A DNA stretch of 29,151 nucleotides, taken from NCBI GenBank assembly GCA_036702855.1, contig DATNQF010000019.1, positions 1 through 29,151 of the forward strand. Reading direction: 5' to 3'. Shown here piece after piece: positions 14,948 through 23,209 of the stretch; within the stretch, counting starts at the first letter, position 1; each line of letters begins with the position of its first letter. Below the pieces are notes generated by a model that worked only from the letters and a program-made list of their open reading frames with translations, was not told where the DNA came from and did not search any database. The stretch comes from JACVSF01 sp036702855. GTDB lineage: Bacteria; Cyanobacteriota; Cyanobacteriia; Phormidesmidales; Phormidesmidaceae. A program made the position numbers and the translations under genes.

Positions 14948-15871
14948 TTAAAGACGATTCTTCTGAAATCGATTTCTCAAAAGTACTGCTGTAGCATTCA
15001 TAAACAGTAGCAGAACCATTAGGACAATGATTCCAGCGGCAGCATTTACATGAAAGGCCTGCTGAGGTCGAGAAACCCAGTTGTAAATCTGAATAGGTAG
15101 GGCAGTGAATGGGCTTCGTAAGCCATCTGGCAGGAAAGCAATAAACGTTAATGCCCCAATGGTAATCAATGGCGCTGTTTCACCAATAGCTCGCGATAAA
15201 GCCAAAATAGTGCCTGTCAAGATGCCTGGCATTGCTTGAGGCAAGACGTGACTACGAATAACTTGCCAGCGAGTTGCCCCTAGAGCAAAGCCCGCCTGAC
15301 GCAAACTACTTGGAACCGCTCTCAGAGCTTCCCGGGTTGCAACAATCACAATTGGTAAGACTAGCAAAGCAAGAGTTAGTCCCCCAGCCAGCAGGGTTCT
15401 TCCTCCTGTGAGCGGCTCCATGAAGCGAACAAAAGCAGCTAATCCCAGCAAGCCATAGATAATGGAAGGGACGCCAGCCAAGTTAGCAATATTGATCTCA
15501 ATTAGGTTAGATAGCAAACCTGCAGTTGCGTATTCTTCTAAGAAAATTCCGGCTCCAACCCCAATAGGAAAGGCAACCGTAGCGACAACGAGGGTTAAAT
15601 AGACTGACCCAACTAGGGCTGAGACTAAGCCTGCCTGCTCTGGCTTTCTAGAAGGAAAGTTAGTCAGAAACTGCCAGCTTAACCGAGGTGAACCATCCGC
15701 CCAGACGTCGATGAGTAGAATAGCTAGCGTGACTAACCCAACTAGCAGCCCCAGTACACAAGCAGTGTAAAAGACCTTGTCCCACGTGTAGCGCTTCTTT
15801 AAGTTTGGCTCAAATAATTTGGTCTTATTGGAATCGTATTCGGAAGAAAGTGAAGGATTCTGTGTCGTCAT
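14948..15871 (-). CDS. pstA: Phosphate ABC transporter permease PstA
   Basis: PstA is one of the two inner-membrane channel subunits of the phosphate importer. It has 307 residues with six hydrophobic segments. The family signature LSRAIGETAPLITIGAL lies near 225-241, with the EAA-type loop LRAVPSSLRQAGFALGATRW before it. A soluble N-terminus of about 30 residues precedes the first helix. The ATG overlaps the pstC stop in an ATGA arrangement (4 bases), so translation of the two permeases is probably coupled. Confidence 0.96.
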   Translation of the reverse strand: MTTQNPSLSSEYDSNKTKLFEPNLKKRYTWDKVFYTACVLGLLVGLVTLAILLIDVWADGSPRLSWQFLTNFPSRKPEQAGLVSALVGSVYLTLVVATVAFPIGVGAGIFLEEYATAGLLSNLIEINIANLAGVPSIIYGLLGLAAFVRFMEPLTGGRTLLAGGLTLALLVLPIVIVATREALRAVPSSLRQAGFALGATRWQVIRSHVLPQAMPGILTGTILALSRAIGETAPLITIGALTFIAFLPDGLRSPFTALPIQIYNWVSRPQQAFHVNAAAGIIVLMVLLLFMNATAVLLRNRFQKNRL

Positions 15872-16797
15872 TCATACTTCTCCCGAAACTTGCGAACGAA
15901 CCAGAAGCTAAAAAGATTTAATACTAGGGTCATCAAGAACAAAGTCATGCCAACCGCAAAGATGGTTTTGTAAGCCAGTGAACCCGCTGGAGTGTCTCCC
16001 AAGCTGACCTGAACAATAAAGGAGGTCATCGTCTGGATAGGCTCTAAGGGACTGAGGGTCAAATTAGGGTTTTGTCCCGCAGCCAGGGTCACAATCATGG
16101 TTTCACCAATCGCCCTAGATACGGCCAAAATAAAAGAGGCGACAATACCAGAGAGCGCAGAAGGGACAACCACAGACACAATTGTCTCTCGCTTGGTAGC
16201 ACCTAAGGCATATGAACCTTCTTTGAGGCTTTTGGGAACTGAGTAGAGCGCATCTTCGCTCAAGGAGGCAACTAATGGGATAATCGAAACGCCCAGAATT
16301 AAACCTGCACTCAGGCCATTAAACCCTTGTAGGCCAGGGATAAACTTCTGAAAAAAGGGCGTAACTGTGAGTAGGGCAAAATAGCCGAAGACAACGGTTG
16401 GTACCCCGGCTAGAATTTCCAAGGAGGGCTTAAGCCAGGCCCGGACTTTTGGGCTGGCATATTCGCTGAGGTAAATAGCCGCTAGTAGCCCAGATGGCAA
16501 CGCAACTGAAATAGCGATCACAGAAGTTATTAATGTGGCGCTAATCAGTACGAAGATGCCAAATTTCTTCTGCGCGAACAGTGGCGTCCATTCTCGATCG
16601 GTTAAAAACTGCCATAGTGAAACTTCTTGAAAAAACTCAAAAGTTTCAAAAACAAGCGTCAGTACAATACCGACCGTAGTAGCTACAGAAACTAGGGCAA
16701 AGAGCGCAAATACGACCTTGACGAGCCGCTCTACATTCTTGCTGAGCTGCCGATTCGGTTGCCAGAGATTATTTGGGTCTGTTGGTTCAGAAACCAT
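15868..16797 (-). CDS. pstC: Phosphate ABC transporter permease PstC
   Basis: PstC is the partner of PstA in the membrane channel. The 309 residues form six hydrophobic segments with the loop LYSVPKSLKEGSYALGATKRE and the signature VSRAIGETMIVTLAAGQNPN near 225-245. The periplasmic region after helix 1 contains FLTDREWTPLFAQKKFGI, typical of PstC. It follows pstS after a 194-base spacer that contains two hairpins. Confidence 0.96.
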   Translation of the reverse strand: MVSEPTDPNNLWQPNRQLSKNVERLVKVVFALFALVSVATTVGIVLTLVFETFEFFQEVSLWQFLTDREWTPLFAQKKFGIFVLISATLITSVIAISVALPSGLLAAIYLSEYASPKVRAWLKPSLEILAGVPTVVFGYFALLTVTPFFQKFIPGLQGFNGLSAGLILGVSIIPLVASLSEDALYSVPKSLKEGSYALGATKRETIVSVVVPSALSGIVASFILAVSRAIGETMIVTLAAGQNPNLTLSPLEPIQTMTSFIVQVSLGDTPAGSLAYKTIFAVGMTLFLMTLVLNLFSFWFVRKFREKYE

Positions 16798-16861
16798 TTC
16801 AGAATCTATTTAGAAAGGAAAAAGACGCAACTATCTTGCTACGAGTTAAGCGCCGTGTCCA

Positions 16862-16888
16862 AGAAAAAGCCTTTAAAAGGCTTTTTCT
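16862..16888 (-). terminator. Attenuator/terminator between pstS and pstC
   Basis: The 27 bases are almost a perfect palindrome: on the minus strand AGAAAAAGCC pairs with GGCTTTTTCT around a short AT loop, and the T-rich second arm continues into CTTGG. It lies about 100 bases after pstS and 65 bases before pstC. Partial termination here would give more PstS than permease, as is known for binding-protein operons. Confidence 0.7.
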
Positions 16889-16931
16889 ACTTATTAGTAT
16901 TCCCGTGGTGTACCACTAACTAGCATAGGCC

Positions 16932-16974
16932 AACAGTGCGACAAATCTGATTGAAGCAGGAATGTCACACTGTT
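16932..16974 (-). other. Second hairpin, just after pstS
   Basis: Arms of 11 bases (16932-16942 and 16964-16974) pair fully on the minus-strand RNA with one G-U, around a 21-base loop. The structure begins 18 bases after the pstS stop codon. With no T run it is more likely a 3'-end stabiliser or processing site for the pstS message. Confidence 0.5.
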
Positions 16975-16991
16975 AGCTTTCGCTTTCAGGG

Positions 16992-18044
16992 TTACTTAGC
17001 AAGCAGTTCCTTCAGGGTAGCGCCATCTGCAGCGCCCTCGAACACTGACCCTGCTTTCGCACTAGCTAACCGAGTCTCTACTAAAGGCAGAACATCTGCG
17101 GGCAGAGGGACATAGCCTGTCTCCTGAACCAACCCTGCATTTGCAGCATCAATTTGGAATTCAGCAAAAGCTTTTACAGCGGGCTTTTCAAGAGAGGTGG
17201 TTTTGACGTAGAAAAACTCAGGTCGGGAGAGGGGTTGGTAGCTGCCATCTGCAATGGTTTCTGCAGATGGTTCAACACACCCGTTGCCGTTGTCAATGGC
17301 AACCAGCTTCAACTTGTCCTGGTTTTCTGCATAGTAGGCATAGCCAAAGAATCCAATGGCATTAGGATCGGTTGAAACACCCTGAACTAGGACGTTATCA
17401 TCTTCGCTAGCAGTAAAGTCGCCTCGGCTGGACCCTTCCTCGCCAACAATTGCATTTGTAAAGTAATCGTAGGTACCAGAATCAGTTCCTGGTCCATAAA
17501 GGCCAATGGCCTGATTGGGAAAGTCAGGACGAATCTGATTCCAGGTGGTAATCTTACCCTGCGCTGCAGGTTCCCACATCTTTTTCAGTTCATCGACAGT
17601 GAGGCAAGCTGCAAAGTTATTTTGCGGATTGACCACAACAGAGAGCCCGTCAAAAGCTACAGGCACTTCAACGTATTCGATACCGTTCTTTTCACAAAGC
17701 TCGATTTCTTCTGCCTTAATGGGACGTGAGGCGTTAGAGATATCCGTTTCTCCAGCGCAAAACTTCTTGAAGCCACCACCTGTACCAGAGACGCCTACAG
17801 TCACCCGGACGTTGGGATTGGCTGCCATGAACTCTTCAGCCATTGCTTCAGAGATGGGGAACACTGTGCTGGAGCCATCCACCAAAACGTCTCCGCTTAG
17901 GTCAGAGCCATTCGCAGCAGCCGTGTCGCTTCCTGTATTGGAAGTAGTAGTTTGGGAACCGCCACCACATGCGGCTAGCCCAGTCAAGAGAGCCGAAACG
18001 GCTACTAAGTAAGAAAACCGAAATGTCAAATTTGTCAGCGACAT
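16992..18044 (-). CDS. pstS: Phosphate-binding lipoprotein PstS
   Basis: PstS captures phosphate outside the inner membrane and delivers it to PstCA. The 350-residue protein starts with a lipoprotein signal, lipobox LAAC with Cys26, and a Ser/Thr/Gly/Asn-rich linker. The PstS core includes VDGSSTVFPISEAMAEEF, GVSGTGGGFKKFCAGETDIS and GIEYVEVPVAFDGLSVVVNP, where Ser and Thr side chains bind phosphate in known structures. GTDSGTYDYFTNAI and DPNAIGFFGYAYY follow. The ATG at 18044 has GAGG about 16 bases and AGAGG about 5 bases upstream. It is the first gene of pstSCAB; phoU and sphX are not nearby. Confidence 0.97.
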   Translation of the reverse strand: MSLTNLTFRFSYLVAVSALLTGLAACGGGSQTTTSNTGSDTAAANGSDLSGDVLVDGSSTVFPISEAMAEEFMAANPNVRVTVGVSGTGGGFKKFCAGETDISNASRPIKAEEIELCEKNGIEYVEVPVAFDGLSVVVNPQNNFAACLTVDELKKMWEPAAQGKITTWNQIRPDFPNQAIGLYGPGTDSGTYDYFTNAIVGEEGSSRGDFTASEDDNVLVQGVSTDPNAIGFFGYAYYAENQDKLKLVAIDNGNGCVEPSAETIADGSYQPLSRPEFFYVKTTSLEKPAVKAFAEFQIDAANAGLVQETGYVPLPADVLPLVETRLASAKAGSVFEGAADGATLKELLAK

Positions 18045-18123
18045 AAACCTCTTAGCTCCTCATCTCAGGAGAAAATTATCTGGGATTGAAACACATAGAT
18101 AACAGAAGGATAGTAGGATAGCC

Positions 18124-18142
18124 GGGTAAAAATTGGGTTAAG
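18124..18142 (-). promoter_or_regulatory. Candidate Pho box of the pst operon
   Basis: On the minus strand CTTAACCC-AAT-TTTTACCC resembles two of the 8-base repeats, 3 bases apart, that make up the cyanobacterial Pho box (PyTTAAPyPy(T/A)). The halves match about 7 and 6 of 8 positions. It lies 80-98 bases before the pstS start. A third repeat is not convincing. Confidence 0.45.
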
Positions 18143-18441
18143 GAATGATTTTTTTCGAAGGATTTTAGTTATGAGTCTTACCTTAGAGAAAGCAAGTTAA
18201 TCTTCATGCATAAGTTCGTCCGACTTACAATAGGGTATTGCTTGAGAAAAATACTCTTATAAAAGTGATTATCGAGAGAAATCAACTTTTAGGATTTCTG
18301 GAATTCACTTTTTAGGCTACGAAAGCTAACTCTTCTAAACTGTTAGATCTAAAACTAGGCAATAGCTGAGAATGCTTTGTTATCTTTGGCTTTAAATCTG
18401 AAAAAGAGAAAAATAAGTAGTTTCACTATCTTGAACCCAGG

Positions 18442-18474
18442 TTAGGCTCAGGTTTTGAAATGGCCTGAGCCCAA
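18442..18474 (-). terminator. Hairpin after asnS
   Basis: On the minus strand 12-base arms (18463-18474 and 18442-18452, core GGCTCAGG/CCTGAGCC), with one G-U pair and an 11-base loop, begin 38 bases after the asnS stop. There is no T run, so it is a likely 3' end but a weak terminator. Confidence 0.5.
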
Positions 18475-18511
18475 CTTGAGGACGCCTAGGCTAATATGCC
18501 TGAAATTTCAA

Positions 18512-19900
18512 CTAGAACTCGATGCTATCAGGAGTTCTGGGGAAAGGGATAACATCCCGGATGTTAGCCATGCCAGTCATAAATTGAACTAGTCGCTCAA
18601 AGCCTAGACCGAATCCAGCATGAGGAACAGTACCAAAGCGGCGTAGATCCAGATACCACCAGTAGTTCTCTGGATCTAACCCAGCCTCTTGAATGCGGCG
18701 TTCTAGAATCTCCAGACGCTCCTCCCGCTGCGAACCGCCAATGATTTCGCCCACTTTGGGAGCCAGCACGTCCATAGCCCGCACCGTCTTACTATCGTCG
18801 CTCAAGCGCATATAGAAAGCCTTGATCCCTGTTGGGTAATCAGTCACAATTACTGGCTTCTTAAACAATTCTTCTGCCAAGTAGCGCTCGTGCTCGGATT
18901 GCAGATCGATACCCCACTCAACCGGAAACTCAAATGTGCGATCGCTCTTTTGCAGCAGGTTCACGGCATCGGTGTAGGTAATCCGCTCAAAGGTGTTGTT
19001 GATAATGTTGTCAGCCGTCGCTAACACTGAGTCATCAATGCGTTGGTTGAAGAATTCCATGTCATCCGCGCACTGTTCTAGCACTTGCTTGAAGACAAAC
19101 TTAAGGAAATCCTCTGCCAAATCCATGTTGCCTTCCAAGTCACAGAAGGCCATCTCCGGCTCAACCATCCAAAACTCAGCCAAATGGCGGGAGGTATTGG
19201 AATTTTCAGCTCGGAAGGTAGGACCAAAGGTGTAGACGTTAGTAAACGCCATCGCCATGATCTCAGCCTCAAGCTGCCCGCTCACCGTTAGGTAAGCTGG
19301 CTTGCCAAAGAAGTCCTGACCATAATCCACTTGGCCCTGGTCAGTGGTAGGAACTTTTTTAAGATTTAGTCCCGTCACGGCAAACATTTCCCCCGCCCCT
19401 TCGCAGTCACTAGCGGTAATGATGGGGGTATGCACCCAAAGAAATCCACGCTCTCGGAAAAACTGATGGATGGCCTGAGCGCAAGCATTCCGGACTCGAA
19501 AGACAGCACCTAGGGTATTGGTGCGCGATCGCAAGTGACCCAGCGTTCTCAAGTACTCAAAGGAATGCCGTTTTTTCTGGAGTGGGTAAGTCTCTGGATC
19601 TGCCTCCCCAAACACCGTTACCTGCTCAGCCTGAAGTTCGACCCGCTGGCCCTTTCCGGGCGACTCGACTAGGGTTCCCGCAATCTCAATGGAGGCTCCC
19701 GTGCTGATGCGCTTGATGGTTTCCGCATAACCCGGCACGGCTTCCCCAATGACCACTTGCAGCCCATTCATCGAGGATCCATCATTCACATCAACAAAGG
19801 TAAATCCTTTGGAATCTCGTTTGGTGCGTACCCAACCTTTGATCGTGATAACTTCACCAGGTTGGCCGCTTTGCAAGATCGCTCGAATACGTTGCGTCAT
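18512..19900 (-). CDS. asnS: Asparaginyl-tRNA synthetase
   Basis: AsnS charges tRNA-Asn with asparagine. The 462-residue class IIb synthetase has an N-terminal OB-fold anticodon domain (VITIKGWVRTKRDSKGFTFV near 18-37), then the catalytic core: motif 1 around AIHQFFRERGFLWVHTPIIT, the EGAGEMFAVT loop, motif 2 TFRAENSNTSRHLAEFWMVE, and motif 3 GFGLGFERLVQFMTG near the end, followed by VIPFPRTPDSIEF. The GEMFAVT segment and C-terminus are AsnRS-like rather than AspRS-like. The ATG at 19900 (MTQRIRAIL) is the start; the frame extends two codons further to a TTG. The protein is complete. Confidence 0.97.
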   Translation of the reverse strand: MTQRIRAILQSGQPGEVITIKGWVRTKRDSKGFTFVDVNDGSSMNGLQVVIGEAVPGYAETIKRISTGASIEIAGTLVESPGKGQRVELQAEQVTVFGEADPETYPLQKKRHSFEYLRTLGHLRSRTNTLGAVFRVRNACAQAIHQFFRERGFLWVHTPIITASDCEGAGEMFAVTGLNLKKVPTTDQGQVDYGQDFFGKPAYLTVSGQLEAEIMAMAFTNVYTFGPTFRAENSNTSRHLAEFWMVEPEMAFCDLEGNMDLAEDFLKFVFKQVLEQCADDMEFFNQRIDDSVLATADNIINNTFERITYTDAVNLLQKSDRTFEFPVEWGIDLQSEHERYLAEELFKKPVIVTDYPTGIKAFYMRLSDDSKTVRAMDVLAPKVGEIIGGSQREERLEILERRIQEAGLDPENYWWYLDLRRFGTVPHAGFGLGFERLVQFMTGMANIRDVIPFPRTPDSIEF

Positions 19901-19981
19901 GATCAAGTGTCAGTTGAGTTTCTGGGGAGAAAAAATTCAGCCGAGTTTTAATGGTAGATCTTTCTTACGGCAGCGTCTTGC

Positions 19982-20371
19982 CTAACTGCTTGCACATCCC
20001 CGTATCAGCCAACCCACAACCAACCCTAAGCCGCCAAACCGTACTACCTGCCAAAACACCTCTCTGAAAGGCTGCCAGGAAAAAAACTGATTAGTCAAAG
20101 CCGCTTCTAGCTCTTCGATTTGCTGCTGTACAGATTGAGTTTCTGCCTCAGCCAGAGAAACCTGATCTGACGAAGTCTCTAGCTGCTCCTGAAGCTGGTG
20201 CAGCTGGGCAAGATTGGTAACTCCGGTACGGAGATGCCGCAACCGCTCCTCCAACTGATCTAGCGTTTGGCCTAGCTCTGCGATCCGCCGAGATGAATCA
20301 GGTGAAGGGGTCGCGCCCAACGATCCCCGCTGGGGACTCGGTAGATACCAACGGCGAAATTGCTTCATCAT
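19982..20371 (-). CDS. Coiled-coil protein with a C-terminal membrane anchor
   Basis: I do not recognise this 129-residue protein. It has a short basic N-terminus (KQFRRWYLPSPQRG), a long helical coiled-coil-like region with regularly placed Leu and Gln/Glu (about residues 25-95), and one hydrophobic segment (VVRFGGLGLVVGWLI) just before the end. This layout suggests a tail-anchored protein facing the cytoplasm. The ATG pair at 20371/20368 is the likely start. It ends 81 bases upstream of asnS on the same strand. Divergent from the next gene by 66 bases. Confidence 0.7.
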   Translation of the reverse strand: MMKQFRRWYLPSPQRGSLGATPSPDSSRRIAELGQTLDQLEERLRHLRTGVTNLAQLHQLQEQLETSSDQVSLAEAETQSVQQQIEELEAALTNQFFSWQPFREVFWQVVRFGGLGLVVGWLIRGCASS

Positions 20372-20437
20372 GCAGAATAGAAACAACCTCTCAGCATATC
20401 CCTTAAATCAACAGCACCACTCTTTAAAGGCAATCTC

Positions 20438-20746
20438 ATGTCAGACCTTGTTCACCCTCAATCCCCCGGATCCTCGCAAACTCAGCCCTCTTCACTTACA
20501 GCCCCGCTGAGTGAGTTGGAATTGGCCCAGGCCCTTGCTGAACGACTTGCCATTAAGCCTCAAGACTGGCATCGGCTAAACCGCAACCGTAAAGTTCGTG
20601 CTGGAGAACAGATTGCCTCAGCCCTGGTTTACCTGCTTAAGGATCAGCCAGAAGAAGCCCTAATTCGCCTACAGCAGGCTACAGGATGGCTGGATCACTC
20701 CCTACAAGCACCGCCTTGCCCTACTCATGGACACGGCAAAAAATAG
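20438..20746 (+). CDS. DUF6439-like small cyanobacterial protein
   Basis: This 102-residue protein appears to belong to a small family conserved in cyanobacteria (I believe DUF6439); its function is unknown. After a variable 25-residue N-terminus the conserved core is LAQALAERLAIKPQDWHRL, KVRAGEQIASALVYLL and EEALIRLQQATGWLDHSL, all predicted helical, ending APPCPTHG. There is no signal or membrane segment. It converges on the RsbW-like gene with 10 bases between the stops. The family name is from memory and less certain than the conservation. Confidence 0.75.
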   Translation: MSDLVHPQSPGSSQTQPSSLTAPLSELELAQALAERLAIKPQDWHRLNRNRKVRAGEQIASALVYLLKDQPEEALIRLQQATGWLDHSLQAPPCPTHGHGKK

Positions 20747-20756
20747 GTTAGCGGGA

Positions 20757-21206
20757 TCAGCTAATCAAGGGGAGACGACTACGACGACGCACCTGTTTAC
20801 AAAGGTGAAGCTCCCGTCCTCCCCGCGACCACCGAACGTCGTCAAAAATTTGGTGGAGGATATACAATCCACGGCCACACTCATCCACTTGATGAATACA
20901 GTCTTGATGGAAGATTCCTTCACACTGGTAGGGAGGGTCAAACCCTGCTCCTTGATCTGCAATCACCCACCAGTAGTAATCGCCAAAGGTAGAAAAGCGA
21001 ACTGAAACTTTTTTAGCAGGATCAAGTCCGTTACCGTGCTTGGATGCATTGACTAACGCTTCTTGCAAGCCCAAACGAACTTCGGATTGCCAGAGGGAAG
21101 GTACCTCAGAAGTTAATAGGTCCAGGATGGGACGAAGGTACAGCGTTGAGACGAAACTGAGCGTACCCCATTTATGACTGGCAGGCGGTGGAGAGATAGC
21201 AACCAC
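20757..21206 (-). CDS. RsbW-like ATP-binding (HATPase_c) regulatory protein
   Basis: This is a 149-residue single-domain GHKL ATPase of the anti-sigma factor/serine kinase type. The N box is EALVNASKHGN near residue 49, the G1 box DQGAGFDPP near 84, and the G2-like box ECGRGLYIL near 109. RsbW-type proteins phosphorylate an anti-sigma antagonist and bind sigma factors, but cyanobacterial partners vary and none lies next to it. The start is GTG at 21206, supported by GGAGG eight bases upstream. The last ~20 residues are basic. Phosphotransfer activity is inferred from the family only. Confidence 0.85.
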   Translation of the reverse strand: MVAISPPPASHKWGTLSFVSTLYLRPILDLLTSEVPSLWQSEVRLGLQEALVNASKHGNGLDPAKKVSVRFSTFGDYYWWVIADQGAGFDPPYQCEGIFHQDCIHQVDECGRGLYILHQIFDDVRWSRGGRELHLCKQVRRRSRLPLIS

Positions 21207-21893
21207 TCAAAAAGCCTCCGGGAACCAATTGATGAAATGAAATGTGAGCCAGTTGCTGTGACAGCCAAGTCTTTGTTTGACAGCGCAAAATTTCGTCTGA
21301 GTGCTCTCAAATGTGCTGCCGATGTGCTCGTTGAGCTATCAAAAACTTGATGAAGGAAGAACTCTTTAGGTCAGATTAAACGCCCCTGAAAGCTGCCGTT
21401 GAGTTATCTTCTCTTTAACTATAGCAAACCTTGATTCCAGAAAACCATAGGGGTAACTCTTGCTGATGAGCTTGGATTTGAATTTCTAATTATTCATAAA
21501 ACATACGCTTTTAGGGAATATCCGTTCTGTATAAGACAAATAAACCTCTTCTAAAGAATCACCCCCTTCTCTAATTAAGGTGTTCATTTAAACAGGTGCG
21601 ATAAAAAACTCAAGCTTTTGTGAGCAGTCTATAGAAATTATTAATCAATTGAAAAGACAGCTTGCAAAAGCAAAGGTGTTTATTGAGAAAAGGGGTGCAG
21701 TCCATGCAACAGAACCCTGTGGTTATGGCATAAAATAACCCTGCTTCCTGGCGGGAGCAGGGAAAATTGGGGTCAGATTTAGCACTTCTCAAACAATCTC
21801 TGCGGAAATCAAGCGCTCAACTCTCCTTCTGAGGTGCCCCCTGAAAGATCACGATATGCCTACCTAAGCAGCAGTTTGGCTCGTTGTTCTGCT
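21207..21893. other. Longest gene-poor stretch, no supported gene
   Basis: These 687 bases lie between the RsbW-like gene start and the NblB-like gene end, both on the minus strand. They are more AT-rich than the surroundings. I see the ribosome binding site of the downstream gene, a repeated GCTGTCA 20 bases apart near 21260-21290 (minus strand), and one clear terminator at 21727-21762. A 60-codon minus-strand frame (21610-21792) starts at TTG, overlaps the terminator and is unlikely to be a gene. About 500 bases remain between the terminator and the next gene, enough for a small RNA or promoter region. Confidence 0.5.
21727..21762 (-). terminator. Terminator downstream of the NblB-like gene
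   Basis: On the minus strand 10-base arms (CCCTGCTCCC and GGAAGCAGGG, 21739-21762), with one G-U pair and a 4-base loop, are followed by TTATTTTATG. It lies about 130 bases after the stop at 21894, which is rather far, so it could also end a small RNA. Confidence 0.75.
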
Positions 21894-22556
21894 TTAGGCG
21901 CTTAGATGGTGAGTTGCGGTCTCAGCCACAATGGCAGAGGTGTCTTGAGTTAGCTTTTGCAGAGCGGAGCGGGCTTCGGGTTGTGAAAAGTGACTCAAGG
22001 CATGAACTAGACGGTGACGCACTTGCCAATCGGGGCTGTCGGTGTAGTTCAAGAGCACTGGCAAGGCTCGATCATCTTGCAATTCTCCCAAGGCACCAAT
22101 AGCGGCAGTTGAAATGAGTTCGTTGCCTTCCTCTAGGGCAGATTGCAGCAGATCAAACGCTCTAGGGTCGCCTAACTCACCTAGGGATGCGACGATGCTG
22201 AATTTGACCAGCCACTCAGTTGTTCTGTTGTAGAGGGTTTCTAAATCTTCGTAGGCTGCCACAATATGTAGCGCACCAATGCTATCAGCTGCCGCTGCTT
22301 GCACATCGGGATCTGAATCAGTTTTGAGAATTGTGCGGAGTAGGGGAGCTACTTGGTCAGGGTTTTGCTGACCCAGGGTAGCAAGTTGGCTGACTGCAGC
22401 ATAGCGAACCCGGGCATTGCTATCAGCGGCTACATCCTGGATCATCTCAAGTGCGATCGCAGGGTCTAGATCCCGAATTTGATTGACGGCCCGCAGACGA
22501 TCCCCATAGTCTTCTGACTGTAGAAGTTTCCTAACGCTCTCCGGAGTGATAGCCAT
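21894..22556 (-). CDS. nblB: HEAT-repeat protein, NblB-like
   Basis: This 220-residue alpha-solenoid protein is built of HEAT/PBS-lyase repeats: DYGDRLRAVNQIRDL near the start, then VRYAAVSQLATLG, VQAAAADSIGALH, LVKFSIVASLGELGDPRAF, LISTAAIGALGELQDDRA and VRHRLVHALSHF. The N-terminal MAITPESVRKLL and the length agree with cyanobacterial NblB, which is needed for phycobilisome breakdown under nutrient starvation and is related to bilin lyases. A different HEAT-repeat lyase of the CpcE/F type is the main alternative. The ATG at 22556 is preferred to one 21 bases upstream. The CBS gene lies upstream on the same strand. Confidence 0.72.
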   Translation of the reverse strand: MAITPESVRKLLQSEDYGDRLRAVNQIRDLDPAIALEMIQDVAADSNARVRYAAVSQLATLGQQNPDQVAPLLRTILKTDSDPDVQAAAADSIGALHIVAAYEDLETLYNRTTEWLVKFSIVASLGELGDPRAFDLLQSALEEGNELISTAAIGALGELQDDRALPVLLNYTDSPDWQVRHRLVHALSHFSQPEARSALQKLTQDTSAIVAETATHHLSA

Positions 22557-22654
22557 TTCGTAATCTTCAACACACATCAGTTACTACCACTATCGGCCAT
22601 TTTGGAAATCAGCGATAGCCTTATCGCGGAACTCAAGAGAGGCGTAGTCTGGCG

Positions 22655-23122
22655 TTAGCGGTAGCCACTCGCCATTTCTCGCACAATATCTCCCCGTGTT
22701 AGAACACCTACTAACGCGCCATCCGCAGCCAGCACAGGCAGGCGTCTGACCTGCCGATCATGCATTAACTGAGCAGCTTCGTGAATTGATTGATCAGGCG
22801 CAACAGTCACAATTTTTTCTGAGGTCATCACCTCGCCTACAGTTTGCCCCAGGGCTTTGTGAAGTTCCTGATTGTATTTAGTCGGGTTCTTTAGATAAAT
22901 CACGCTGTCAAGCAGCATGATGTAGGGCGGTGACTCTACTCCTGTCTCTTGCCACATCAAGTCGGTTTCAGAAAGAATGCCCACCAGTTTTCCCTCAACA
23001 TTTAACACGGGTAAGCCGCTGATACGCTTGTCCGCCAAAATTTGGATGGCATCTTTAAGGGAAGTTTCTGGGCTAACCGTAATGGGGTTAGGGGTCATTA
23101 CATCTGCAACTGTTTTAGCCAT
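22655..23122 (-). CDS. Two-CBS-domain protein
   Basis: This is a 155-residue cytoplasmic protein made almost wholly of two CBS domains, a regulatory module that usually binds adenosine nucleotides. CBS1 runs from VADVMTPNPITVSPETSL to VGILSETDL (about 5-59) and CBS2 from VGEVMTSEKIVTVAPDQSI to VGVLTRGDIVREM (about 95-151). An insert of about 30 residues between them contains YLKNPTKYNQELHKALG. There is no attached effector domain, so it probably acts on a partner protein or senses energy state. The ATG at 23122 has AAGAGAG about 6 bases upstream. Confidence 0.9.
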   Translation of the reverse strand: MAKTVADVMTPNPITVSPETSLKDAIQILADKRISGLPVLNVEGKLVGILSETDLMWQETGVESPPYIMLLDSVIYLKNPTKYNQELHKALGQTVGEVMTSEKIVTVAPDQSIHEAAQLMHDRQVRRLPVLAADGALVGVLTRGDIVREMASGYR

Positions 23123-23209
23123 AGCACTCTCTTAAACACGTTAGGACGTCGGCAAGACCGCCTCCTGTCTACATTTTAGGCAGGTTCAAAAATTTGGCCT
23201 GGGAACCGG

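Larger units (their letters stand above)
18045..18511. other. pstS upstream region and asnS 3' region
   Basis: These 467 bases hold no supported gene. Contents seen are a candidate Pho box (18124-18142), a weak dyad TAAGT/ACTTA at 18211-18227 and a hairpin near the asnS end (18442-18474). The rest is AT-rich and probably contains the pstS promoter. Confidence 0.6.

Noticed and set aside
21610..21792. Minus-strand frame of 60 codons in the large gap
   Set aside because: It begins at TTG without a ribosome binding site and runs across a clear terminator.
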